A program made the position numbers and the translations under genes. From NCBI GenBank assembly GCA_900617975.1, contig UZAE01013393.1, positions 908 to 22,906 of the forward strand: 21,999 bases of DNA, written 5' to 3'. A model generated the notes under the pieces. The model saw nothing but the letters and a program-made list of their open reading frames with translations. It was not told the DNA's origin and did no database searches. The stretch's first letter is position 1; each line of letters starts with the position of its first letter. Below, one piece after another: positions 1 to 10,330 of the stretch. This DNA is from Rodentolepis nana. Taxonomy: Eukaryota > Platyhelminthes > Cestoda > Cyclophyllidea > Hymenolepididae.

Positions 1-30
1 GGTGGGGCGGGTTTCGAAAGTGATTTGAGT

Positions 31-53
31 GTCTGTGTGTGTGTGTGTATGTG
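31..53. repeat. GT microsatellite
   Basis: A (GT)n tract with one interruption at each end. Ordinary simple repeat with no sign of coding around it. Confidence 0.9.
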
Positions 54-362
54 CTAATGGGATTAACTCGATCGGCTACTTAGGACGACAAATACCAGTA
101 CCAAAAGAATGACGTTTAAGACGCTTCTGCCTTATTTTTGTCTTGTTTTTTTTTGTTTTGTGTTATTGTGGATCGCACCATAGTTCTTTTTCTCTTTCCT
201 CTATTTGTTTAGTCACCAATGAAATTTATTCTCTTCACAGGAATGAATTTGAGAAGCTCAAATAACTTGAACCTCAGATTTTAACTAAGGAGTACCATAA
301 GACTGCGTTATAGAACCTATGTTCATGGATTGTGAAAGACAAAATCTAATTCCTTTCTTATT

Positions 363-673
363 TTCTTATTTTTTTTATTCTTATCGTCCAAAGCAGTATG
401 TCTAATCACCTGTTGCCGTGTTGCACAATATTACCAACACTCATCTTGGAAGTCACCGTATTAAGTCTCAATTAAATGGCTTTAGCCTTGTTTGTCTAAG
501 ATGTCTTTCAACACGCAAGTGTAACTCAGTGTGGAAAAATGAAGTTTAGAACTAGGATGAGACTTCATTTCTAGCCGCCCAATCCGTGTTAATGAATATA
601 TTTGGATAGGCTCTAATCTTCGAACCCTTCAATTTGCTTTAGAGTGTGCATTGACTACTGTGCTACCGGCTCC
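363..673 (-). mobile_element. tRNA-derived SINE candidate
   Basis: Read on the minus strand from 673, the sequence opens like a tRNA. GGAGCCG is followed by a TAGCACAGTAG stretch (A-box position, 665-655) and GGTTCGAAGAT (B-box position, 626-616), with 28 nt between them. These are the spacing and motifs of an internal RNA polymerase III promoter. The layout resembles an elongator-Met-like tRNA head, but the cloverleaf is degenerate and the acceptor ends do not pair well. An unrelated body follows and ends in an A-rich tail (T-rich on the plus strand, 363-384). Immediately outside both ends lie similar 14-mers, 349-362 and 674-687, identical at 11 positions, which look like an old target-site duplication. 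The body contains a 9-bp inverted repeat (537-545 with 562-570). Inference: an aged SINE unrelated in sequence to the family 1 elements. A decayed tRNA pseudogene is the alternative. Confidence 0.5.
616..665 (-). promoter_or_regulatory. Pol III type-2 internal promoter (A and B boxes)
   Basis: A-box-like TAGCACAGTAG at 665-655 and B-box-like GGTTCGAAGAT at 626-616 on the minus strand. Order and distance are as in tRNA genes and tRNA-derived SINEs. The last bases of the B box differ from the consensus CC, so activity is doubtful. Confidence 0.45.
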
Positions 674-687
674 ATTACCCTCTTATT

Positions 688-2415
688 ATACTGAATTCGC
701 CAGGATCAACAAGTTGAAGAAGATGTGAACAATGTCTATATCTACTGAAATGCGGCGGGAACAGCTTCGTGGGGCTTTTTTGGAGGAGTTAGCGTTTTGA
801 TATGCATTCCCACTTAATTCCCCATTCTGATTGTCACAGATTTTCACGCATTTTCGTGGATCCTAACACAGGTGGTTGAGTAGAGAAGATGCAGGAGTCA
901 AGGGGAGCGGCGGGGTGATTGGGTGGTGGGGGGGGGGAGAACAGGAATGTTGTAAGGATTAAAGTCAATTAGTCTCTACATCCTCCACCTCACTTTACGA
1001 CACGAATGCTGGACGCAGCTGTCACACACCTTCAGACGTTTTTTTAAATTAATCTCTGCATATTCATTTGATTTTAACTTTAACAACTGCCAAAACACGC
1101 TGGATGAGGTGCCAATGCTTAAACTGATTAATCCTCACCACCATTGGGTCTCATTTTTATTCGACTTGATTCCTCAATATAGTCCCCAAAAAGTGTATTC
1201 GCTTTTTTGATGAGTAGTAGAATTTGTGATAATGTTTCAAGTTAGGTGTTTCTAAGGGCTTGGAAATTCGCTCTTAAAATGGAAGTCTTATTTTTACTTA
1301 TAACGGAATTATTTATGTTGCAATGGTCAGGGTTATGTGATTTTTTGCCCATATCAACTGTAGAGGAAATGCAAAACGACTCTCACTTAGTCTCGTCTCA
1401 ACTGAACATTTCGTTCCTCTCAACGGGGAGTTCTTGAACACATGCGGCAGAGAGATTAGTGGAAATGGCCTAACCAACCATTCAAATAGACCATTTGGCC
1501 ATCCATGGGTATTGCTGAGCTCACCGAGACGTTCAGAAGTCAAATCAAGATTCTTGTAGTTTGGGATATTGAAATATATGGTTCCAAATGATATCTTTTC
1601 AATAGCTAATTGCCCCCCCCCCTCTTTTGACTTCAAATCAAACAGCTTCATCATATTTCATCCCGCTCTGGGAAACTATCGCTTATTTAGGAGAAAAGTC
1701 GGTCATTTACTTACGTATTTGTCTATCAACAGCATTGTTCCTCAGAGTTTTTTGAAAGTCACACGTGCATTAGTGGTTCAACGATCTTCCGTAAACTAGT
1801 CGTGTTTTCATTTCTCATGAAAAATTCCTGTTTTGGATGTGTTATCACGTGATCCATTGCATGATCCTAGGTTTGTTTCATATGCTCTTTAGACTTTAAT
1901 TGCCCTTGAAGGTAAAAGGAGGCTATCTGTCTGGACAAATAATCCAGAATGAAAGAAAATAAGCACCAAAGAAGCCAAATTTCCGGTTTTACTATCACTC
2001 TTTTGACCGGATCGATTACTGATCACATAATTAAAACCCGATTTCGATCTAATAACAGGGGAAAATATTTATTTTCACCAATCTGGTTTAAGTAGTGTCC
2101 CATTTATCAAATCACACGCCTGCTTATCCCATTTACACCTCAACCGACCACAGTGGGAGTAATTAAATTGAAATCCGCTTCACCTACACTCCCACCTAAT
2201 GGGCATTCTCTGACCCCTGTCTCGACTACAGGACCCCACGTGGACCTCTGGCCTCCCCCCCCCCCACGCCCCCTCTTATCAGGAGACAATTTTTCAATTA
2301 GACCCTTCTGGATTAACAGACGATCATATAACCGAAACCCTACCGTCTCCCTTTGCCTCCCCAATAATTCACCATCAGCAGTGGCTAGGGACCGGTTGAT
2401 TAATCCGGGGATGCG
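688..2415. other. Gene-free stretch
   Basis: No recognisable gene. Small ORFs here have no familiar domain or composition. The stretch contains G10 at 928-937, C10 at 1613-1622 and C11 at 2255-2265. The proline-rich or glycine-rich translations around 2140-2450 come from the C-tract and the adjoining GT repeat. Confidence 0.6.
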
Positions 2416-2438
2416 GTGTGTGTGTGTGTGTGTGTGTG
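2416..2438. repeat. GT microsatellite
   Basis: Uninterrupted (GT)11 plus one base. Followed at once by CAGCTG. Confidence 0.95.
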
Positions 2439-2813
2439 AACAGCTGTAGATTTACGGACTGAGGGAGATGGTGAAAGATAGTTAAGAGGTGTTAAGAATG
2501 TGATTTAAAAAAGTGATATCGCGAGCATTTAAATGTGCCGGCATATATACATACATCTATGTAATGAATATATTTTCAAATTCTAATTCCCGCCGGAGAC
2601 AGCTGCTTTAGCTACTCCAAACCAACCCCAAACGAGAATTTTTACAACGATTTAAATGCTAATTGAAGCAAGAGAGAGGGAGAGAGAAAGGAAATAATTC
2701 AGGAGAGTTGTGTTTAATTTCTTTATAACTTATTTTATTCAAACTTCAACATTAGTGGAATTATTTCCTGCGCCAGGTATTTGCAAGGATATAAATGTAC
2801 CCGGTTTTAGAAA
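2439..2813. other. Gene-free stretch
   Basis: AT-rich sequence with a GA-rich run at about 2670-2690. Nothing coding is seen. Confidence 0.6.
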
Positions 2814-3760
2814 TATTTATTTATTTATAACAAATGGCAGGCGTTTTGATAGTTATCATTAACACTTTAGTTGACTTCGAGCTTCACAGAGGGGAGGAGG
2901 AACATCAAAGTGGGAAGAATTCAGGAGGGGGAATAGAAGGGTGTTTCAAAGATGTAAAAGAATCAGACACAAAGGCTCAGAAAGGGTAAGATATGTAGTG
3001 GTAGGGGCGAATATGACATACAGTGGGGGTGATGGTTGTTTGAAGTGAGAAGTAGACGAATATGACATACAGTGGGGTGATGGTAGTTTGAAGTCAACTG
3101 CCGGTTAATAGATTTTTTGCCGTATGGGTCTGTTGCCCAAATATGACATACAGTGGGGTCATGGTAGTTTGAAGTCAGAGGTCAACTGCCGGTTTATAGA
3201 CTTTTTGCCGTGTTAGGGTTAGATCAACTGCCGGTTTATAGACTTTTTTGCCGTATGCGCATACACAATGACATACAGTGGGGTGATGGTAGTTTGAAGT
3301 GAGAAGTTGTGACATATAGTGGGGTGAGGGTAGTTTGAAGTCAGAAGTCCACTGCCGGTTTATAGACTTTTTGCCGTATGAGTATACTTTGTAACATACA
3401 GTGGGGTCATGGTAGTTTGAAGTCAGAAGTCAAGATGTCAACTGCCGATTAATAGACTTTTTTGCCGTATGAGAAGTGATAAGTCAACTGCCGGTTAATA
3501 GACTTTTTTGCCGTATGAGTGGGTTGCCCAGGGTGCACCGCGTGGAGGTAAGTCTATCGCAACAACTGCCGGTTAATAGACTTTTTTGCCGTATGAGTAT
3601 ACGGTGCCCAGGGTGCACCACGTGGAGGTAAGTCTAAATATACATTGCCCAGGGTGCACCACGGAGGTAAGTCTATTGCACACCCCATGATACCTATCAT
3701 AACGCCTGCCATTTGAAAGTACGTTGTCCAGGGTGCACCACGTGGAGGTAAGTCTATCGT
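2814..3760 (-). mobile_element. Family 1 SINE, internally expanded copy A
   Basis: A minus-strand copy of the tail-sharing element. Its 3' tail lies at the left (AT-rich end, then CAAATGGCAGGCGTTTTGATA at about 2831), followed by the usual 3' half up to about 3000. From 3000 to 3760 the 5' modules are multiplied and shuffled. There are six GTTTGAAG modules (3033-3415), about seven units pairing 'ctgccggttaatagac' with 'tgccgtat', and four head modules containing GGTGCACC and GGAGGTAAGT (near 3532, 3612, 3653 and 3732). A stray tail copy in the opposite, plus orientation (3687-3718) sits between the third and fourth heads. No clear target-site duplication is seen. Typical copies are about 320 bp, so this one is about three times normal length. 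Confidence 0.8.
3687..3718 (+). repeat. Inverted tail module inside copy A
   Basis: ATGATACCTATCAT followed by AACGCCTGCCATTTGAAA. This is the family 1 tail in plus orientation, although the surrounding modules are all in minus orientation. It shows that an inversion or an independent tail insertion took part in building this array. Confidence 0.7.
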
Positions 3761-4596
3761 ATTCTTAAGAATAATTGTTTAGAAAACCAGCAAGGGTTGA
3801 AGAATTCTAGGTAATATTGAAACACTGAGAGACCGTGAATATTTCCCGATTTTGAGCGAACGTAGATTACGAAGATCATCAAGCCTGGGACAGCATAGTC
3901 ATGTCTCCTTCTAATAAATTTTTAAAATTTAATCTCGGGTCATGTGATTATTTGCTATGAATAGATTTCTCTATTAGGGGTATTCTTAGTTGTGAATAAG
4001 TTATTCAGCAAATGAATATGCGGATATTTCACAAACTTGATTTTCAGATGTCACTTAGTCACCGATATGTCAGGAGTTGCCTTATGGTGAGGCTAAGACA
4101 GAAACCGCAAAAGATTTTTTGTTAATGTTGAAATTTGATATTTTGGCTTGGCGACAATTTTTTTCTGCTTTCTCTATGGAATTGCAGAGGCATTTTCAGG
4201 CATTTGATGAAACTTAGTAACGGGAGTGGTTTCAGTGGGTCACTATGGTGAATCAGTGTTATCCTCTTATTTTTTGTGGATATTGTACTATTTAATAATT
4301 TATTCTAAATACACTTTAAATATCAAATCTCGACTAAACTATTGTGGTGTTAATGGTTATCAGAAAAATGGTGATTGGATGAAGATTAAATCACGGTGAG
4401 TAAAAGCACAGGGACAATCAGACGTGTAAAGCAATTGATGAAAATTTATCCCTTCACAAAGATACCTCATCAATTTACCAAACATAGGAAGTAATTGGAA
4501 ATGGTCTAATCATTTTGTCATTACTAATTGATTTACTTTAAAATAGGTAGAGAATTCACGAAACAGTAAAGTGAAGATTACACAAAGTTTAAATTT

Positions 4597-4616
4597 TTAA
4601 TTAACCAGTTAATTAA
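4597..4616. other. Paired TTAATTAA palindromes
   Basis: Two perfect 8-bp palindromes TTAATTAA (4597-4604 and 4609-4616) separated by CCAG, 12 bp centre to centre. Each holds two TAATT homeodomain-type cores. In AT-rich DNA this can occur by chance. Confidence 0.35.
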
Positions 4617-5860
4617 GAGTCAAAATCACAACACTTTTGTAGCTGATTAATTATAAGTTTGAATAATCGGTTTATATCAACTGATGCTGTCTGTGGTTGG
4701 TCTGGCTTTAGACATGAACATATGTGCTAAATTTAATTGTCTTTAACCAATAACGTCAATCAACCACCCACTACCCCTCCCCCCATCCACCAGACACTTT
4801 AATTAGAGACTGGTCAAATGAGTGATTTATTCCATAGAATGGAATAAAAGCCCATTACTTGAAGATTTCAAGTACAGCATATCTGAATACACCAGGAGCT
4901 TGGTATATTCGCCACCTACTGATAGACTAATCCTAGAAAGATAACGACAGCTAGGATCTGTTCATGTGTCGAAGGACTGATTGTTTCAAAGGTCAGATAG
5001 TATTCACTTTAATTCCATTTGTTGTATGGTGGTAAATAGATTATTACAACTTGGCTCATGCTCCGGTGACTTACAGAAGTTGAGGAGAATGAGACAGTGG
5101 CAACAAGAACTCAAGTCATTACCAATAGATTTAAAGCTCAGTGTGTTCCCAACCATTGAAGGTCATCCATTTTCGCATGACTTTTTCCGACTATTTTCAG
5201 TTTCAGATTCACATTCAAAGATTTATTTTCGCTTATTATGGATAAGTTGAAGATTGACAGTAATTGTAGCTTTACTCGAGACAGGATACGGTATTCATTA
5301 ATTATCCACCTTTCCAGCATGATAATCTGTAATTTAACCTATCTCATCATTTAATAGTGAGGAAAATTTAGATACATATGCAACCAGATTGGCTGATTCT
5401 GAACTAGATTATTGGGGCAAATACGATTTGAAATTAGCACAGGCCAGGAAATGAAAAAACTCGGAAAAAAGGTCTCAAATTGAGATTAGCGTTTACTTGT
5501 ATACCATAGAAGTAAAAGTTTTAAGTATATGATATTTAGATTTAATGCAAATTGCGCAAAGTATCCGTATAGAGATAAGCATCTCGATAATCCACAGTCT
5601 TTAATAAGATTGTCAGTTTTCCTACCTTATGCATATTTCAAAGGAAAGCTTCCTCAACTTCTGCCTTTTCATCCATTCCACCAGAGACGAATAAAGCTTT
5701 GATCAATATAAGTATCGAAGTAAATAAGGGCACAGAAATGCAACCCTAATGCAAAGAAATTCTCATTAAAATTCTGCTTATTAAAGTTTTGATTTGCATT
5801 CAATTAGACACTCATTAATTAAGGAGGCATTTCCGCACCAATTGGAAAAACGCGCGCACA

Positions 5861-5961
5861 AACCGCAAAAATAACACACTAACCGCAGAGTGGAATCTCG
5901 CGTCAATGCTACCATTGGCTATTTTGGCGCGTGCGTCTCCCGCAATGCACTCCAAACCGCA
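5861..5961. promoter_or_regulatory. Candidate regulatory cluster (Runt/CCAAT/E2F-like)
   Basis: Three AACCGCA motifs (5861-5867, 5881-5887, 5955-5961), matching the Runt/Runx consensus, lie within 101 bp. Between them are an inverted CCAAT box (ATTGG, 5913-5917) and TTTTGGCGC (5922-5930), an E2F-like site. The block is CpG-rich (CGCGCGC, GGCGCGTGCG) in an otherwise AT-rich region. Function is inferred from motifs only, and no gene start is visible beside it. Confidence 0.3.
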
Positions 5962-6114
5962 AAAGGTTACATTTAAAGCACCATTTTTCACTTCGGCAGG
6001 AAGGTGTTTTACCCTTTAAAGTAGTTTCTTTGCATTTAAATATAAAACCGACTGATAGATTAGTCACTTTTCATATGAATATTATGTACTTTGGCCATTA
6101 TCTAGGATACATAA

Positions 6115-6421
6115 ATTTATTTATATCAATTGACAGGCTTTATGATAGTTATTAGTTGACTTCGGTCTTCACAGAGGGGAGGAACAAAATGTCACAAAAA
6201 GGGGGGGGGGAATTGAAGAGTGATTCACAGATAATAAAGGAACAGACACAGATTTAGAGAAAAGGGTAAGGTAAGTTGAGTACTGTGAAAGAGGTCGAAT
6301 ATGACATACTGCGGGGTGATAGTAGTTTGAAGTTAGAAGCCAACTGCTAATTTATAGACCTTTTGGGGTATGAGTATACGTTGTCTAGGGTGCCCACATG
6401 GAGGTAAGTCTATCGAGCACC
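6115..6421 (-). mobile_element. Family 1 SINE, copy B
   Basis: Minus-strand copy about 307 bp long with the normal module order: AT-rich tail and degenerate GACAGGCTTTATGATAGTTAT at the left, head with GGAGGTAAGTCTATCG (6400-6415) at the right. A G10 run (6201-6210) has expanded where other copies have a short C-rich stretch on the sense strand. Flanks CTAGGATACATAA (6102-6114) and CTAGGATACGCAA (6422-6434) form a 13-bp target-site duplication with two differences. This defines both ends and supports retroposition. Confidence 0.85.
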
Positions 6422-6434
6422 CTAGGATACGCAA

Positions 6435-8057
6435 CTAAACGGGCGGATATGTATAGAGTGAAAGGAAGACAAGTCGTTGGCTCTTCTTGCACTACTAGAC
6501 AAATATTAGATTGTAGCAGTCATCTATTAATAAATCAGAACCAGCTCGAGGTAATTTCATTGCTTCAAAATTTCTCACTTCTTATTTGCAAGATTTATTA
6601 ATGCAATGTAAATCTATCTGTTCTCTTCGAAATTTCAATGCATTCGAATTGAAATTTGGGGTTGGGAGGTTGGTGAGGGGGGGGGAGTGGAGAGGGGCAA
6701 CGTACTACTTGATCTACCACAGATTAGGGACCAGGCATTGGAGCCATATTACTGACCACCGGCTCTGTTAGTTTTATTGGCACTTAGGTCAAGATCTTAC
6801 TCTGAACCAAGCTCCTACACCCCCCCCCATCCCCCACTTCACCCCTACCCCTCTTCACCTAAATCGCTACAAAATCGGCCCCTCTTTATTACTGTGTCCT
6901 TCTGATCTTTGGCACCCCTTGACGTTCCATCGTGACTTACAGGAGGTTGAGGGCCTACGTTGAAAGAAAGTCACTTTGCTAAGTACATCGTTTTTAAATA
7001 GTTTTGAGGTAAGTGGAGCGAAATTTAAGACGAAGACCCAATTTAATCACCTGCAAAAATATCTTAATAATTTTGAATGGCAATGTGATTTACAGTTTAA
7101 ATCCCCATTGCTTCTAGCCCGATTCCGGAGAACTCGTGATCCGTACACTCACATTCGGTAAGAATTGGAGCTGAATCATCAGGTAATTATTATTTGAAGA
7201 TAAGTAAATGAGTAAGTTCTTGCGATTTTCTTACATTGACTACATAATCAAATTTATCTAGATAATCAGCGAAGCTGATTTTGTTAAACATATAAGTACG
7301 AAACTTGTAGCTAATTAATTTAATCTTTGCAAAATATTCGGTAAAGGTATTGTTTAACTGGTTTTGTTGACAAAAATTTTAGTATGTTCAAACTAAAAAG
7401 CTCAAACTAATTAACTTATTGTCTTTTTTTGCTATACTATCGTAACTCAGTTAAACTGTCAATATCAATCTTTATTTGGATGTACCGGTAATCTTCCATT
7501 AAACCTTGCTTCGTATATTTTTTAATCTACACGCAAAAAAGGAGTTTAATTTCTTTTCTCTTTCATTTGAAAGATTGGAGGCAAACCCATTCCCATTCAA
7601 ACAAAACTCCTAGAAAACATCAATTAAAATTAAAAAAAATAACAAACCAATTCAAACCTTCACATGGAAAACAGTTCACACATAGGATTAACATTCCACT
7701 GCCTATATCAGACCTCCCAGATGTTGCCTAGGGTGATATTTGTATTCGCATTATAAAATTCGTGTTGTGTGAAAGTGTATATTTTACGGAACGTGTGAAT
7801 TAGCGATTATATAGGCAACAGTTTAATTGATTGATGAAATAGTCATCACCCCAGAAGGTATACTTTCACATGGTGAAGAGTTTATACAATTAACTAGCAA
7901 CTACGAGAACAAAAAAAAGTAACATCGGCGTCCCAAAATTCAAACAGGCATAAAATAAATAAATGCATTTTTAAACTAACTTCTTTGCTGGAGTAGCTGG
8001 CTAAGATCACTTTAGCTAGGCTTAAGTAGTGAATGAAGAACTGATTATGGTGGGCTT
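6435..8057. other. Gene-free stretch
   Basis: No gene seen. A short perfect hairpin AATCAGC-GAA-GCTGATT lies at 7264-7280. G-rich and C-rich short runs lie at 6675-6690 and around 6821-6830. Sequence from 7200 to 8050 is very AT-rich. Confidence 0.6.
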
Positions 8058-8072
8058 ATTTATTGGGATAGG

Positions 8073-8393
8073 GGTGTGCGATAGACTTACCTCCACGTGG
8101 TGCACCCTGGGCAATGTATACGCATACGGCAAAAACAGTCTATTAACCGGCAGTTGACTTCTGACTTCAAACTACTATGCCCCGACTGCTTGTCATATTC
8201 GACCCCTTCTACAGTACTCATCTTACCTTTTTCTTTACCTTTGTGTCTGTCTGCCTCTTCCACATCTGTAAATCGCTCTTCCGTTCCCCACCCCTCGACT
8301 TTCTTCTACTTTGGTGAACCTTCCCTCTGTGAAGCCCGAAGTCAGCTAAATGGCTAATGATAGCTATCAAAACGCCTGCCTTTTGAAATGAAT
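8073..8393 (+). mobile_element. Family 1 SINE, copy C (best-bounded reference copy)
   Basis: This is the cleanest single copy, about 321 bp. It begins GGTGTGCGATAGACTTACC and continues with the double palindrome CCACGTGGTGCACC, then a 'cggcaaaaa...tctattaaccggcagttgactt' module, the 'cttcaaactac' module, 'tcatattcgacccctt', a pyrimidine-rich middle, and the tail from 8331 (GAAGCCCGAAGTCA ... GCCTGCC.TTTGAAAT). Flanks ATTTATTGGGATAGG (8058-8072) and ATTTATTGAGATAGG (8394-8408) are a 15-bp target-site duplication with one mismatch. It has no coding capacity of its own; the ORF at 8097-8357 is incidental. The tail matches the LINE end at 16764-16828. I found no A/B boxes in the head, so the origin of its promoter is unknown. 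Confidence 0.88.
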
Positions 8394-8408
8394 ATTTATT
8401 GAGATAGG

Positions 8409-10330
8409 TACTACTGAGTCCCAAACTGCGCCGGCCAACAGCGAGAACAAAACGGCTTGCTTCCAATTATTTTCGTAGGGCACGGAGCTTGATTTTGGAA
8501 ACGCATTTCTCGAATGTAAATTTGGCATGCCAGCTGTTTCTTACATTTGTGTTTATTCAAACAAATTGAAGATTGTGGTGACAAGGGGTCCTGTCTTGGT
8601 GACCACTGGTACTTTTTTGACAGTCATTCGTGCCGTCATTGACATTGTCGTTTTCTATCGAAATGTCACAGACCAAGGCTTGTCAACCCTTCGGAGATTG
8701 ACATTAGAGCCTGTGGTTCATTCGTCTTGGACAAAATGGTAGATTGGCGAAATCGTTTCATATTTATTCTCTAACATATTTTGTAGATACGATGGTGATA
8801 TTCATTATAAATAGGGGGGAGAATTTTCAGTTTTTCTCACTTCACCAACAGTAAGATGGAATGGTTCAAAAGGTCTGAAAAAGGACAAATAAACCTCCCA
8901 AACCCATTTCAAGAAATTCTACTAGTGCTTAATCTTTGAATGAAGGAAAGCGCATTCCACTTCTCTTTTCAATGACCAGTACTGAACAGTGTTACTGTCC
9001 GACCATACCACTACAAGTGCAGTGACAAGGAGCGATATGAGACATGACAGATGTCCATATTGAGTCATAAGAGCGGAGGAAAGATGTAAAACGCTTTTTT
9101 AAATTGAGATTAAGGTGATCATTTGGGATATAAAATATGTAATGAAAATCCTCCGACATTCTGACATTCAATTCTCAGATTAGTTTTTTTTTTCAATCAT
9201 AATCGTGGCTTGTGCATTTTAGAGGCCGTCTACTTTCGCCTAATATGCCACAAAGGACTTTTTCTAATTATGAAATATATTTCTTTTACCTCAGCGATAT
9301 CAGCACTTATTAACTGGCTTTTCGAACTATTGAATGACCTTGTCATCCGCGCATTTTTTTCAAGAAAATCGAATATCGTTGAAGAAATTTCAAACTTCTT
9401 GAAGTTATCCCCGTTTTACCTATCAACTGATCGTCATTTAGAAGTGCATTAGAAAGGATTACAGGAGGAGGGGGGGGGGGTTGAATTTGGTTAGATAATT
9501 TTGGAGACTGGTTTACTTGACATTTTACTTATAGAGGTTTCAAATAACCAGAGAGAGGGGGAGTTTTGCTTGGGTTCACTCGCATTCCATTGGTAGTAAG
9601 TATGCTTCATCGAGTTTTTCTCGCGCACCCCATACTTAAGAGTTATTTCAGGGCCACCAAATAGGTGGAGCTATGACTACCAGCCTCGAGCAGACAGCGG
9701 TAGATTGAAACACAATTTATTGAATATGCCAATTAAAAATCGATATTGGGTGAGTTTCACAGCATGAAAACGATAAAAGGCAAAACGGGACAAAGGAAAA
9801 GTAGAAGGATAAAGTGAAGAAAAATGGGATTTAAATGGCTTCACCATGTTTCATTGATAAGTGAGTTAGGGAGAAAAATTGAGAGTAAAAATCGAACAAC
9901 TAGGTTCCCCACTTGAAAGCTTTAGACATCATCTCTCCTCTGAACGAAGTACTTTAACATTGTTAAATAAGTATTAGAAATATTTGGGGGTGAGGATAGC
10001 GGAAGGGAAGATGTCTGTCATTTCTAGGTAAATAATCCTTATCTGCTGCTGGAAAATGTAAGTCCACTCTTTCCGTCATAGTAATAAATACAAAAAAATT
10101 TAATTATCAGAATTATATTGACATGCTTGTTGGTTACCGGTGCATAACCCGAAATAAATGGAAACTTTTCCTCTATGGGCGTTTTTGAAACCATTAGGAC
10201 ACGCTCTAATGACTCTGCGCAAAGCCGCATCGTACTTTATTATACTAATAAATAACTAATTATTCCTAATTTTCTAATAGTAAAATAATGCGCTAATTAG
10301 GGTGAAACTTATTTTAGCATTTTTTGTAAA
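8409..10330. other. Gene-free stretch
   Basis: No recognisable gene. The 71- and 80-codon frames at 8527-8742 and 9210-9452 have no domain I know. The stretch contains G11 at 9470-9480, a CCACC-AAATA-GGTGG hairpin at 9654-9668, and five TGACA/TGTCA pentamers at 8618-8703. Confidence 0.55.

Larger units (their letters stand above)
3761..6101. other. Gene-free stretch
   Basis: AT-rich DNA without a supportable gene. It includes the small reading frames at 4981-5320, which match nothing I recognise. Two items of possible regulatory interest are listed separately (4597-4616 and 5861-5961). Confidence 0.6.

Noticed and set aside
2140..2449. Proline-rich (+) and glycine-rich (-) frames
   Set aside because: They are created by the C11 tract and the GT microsatellite. 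There is no recognisable domain and no gene context.
3531..3758. Spliced-leader RNA gene (exon ending GGAG before GTAAGT)
   Set aside because: The donor-like site is in the SINE head. I saw no Sm-binding site or snRNA-like 3' structure downstream, and copies are dispersed retroposons, not a leader gene cluster.
8190..8210. B-box-like ATTCGACCCC inside family 1 SINE
   Set aside because: No A box upstream at a suitable distance, and T-runs inside the element would terminate Pol III, so a tRNA origin of the head is not supported.
8097..8357. 86-codon frame, with a similar 93-codon frame at 21646-21927
   Set aside because: Both are translations of family 1 SINE copies in corresponding positions. 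They diverge in frame and have no conserved product.
9000..9011. CGACCATACCAC, as in 5S rRNA
   Set aside because: Only a 12-base match. The following sequence departs at once from 5S rRNA, so it is probably chance.
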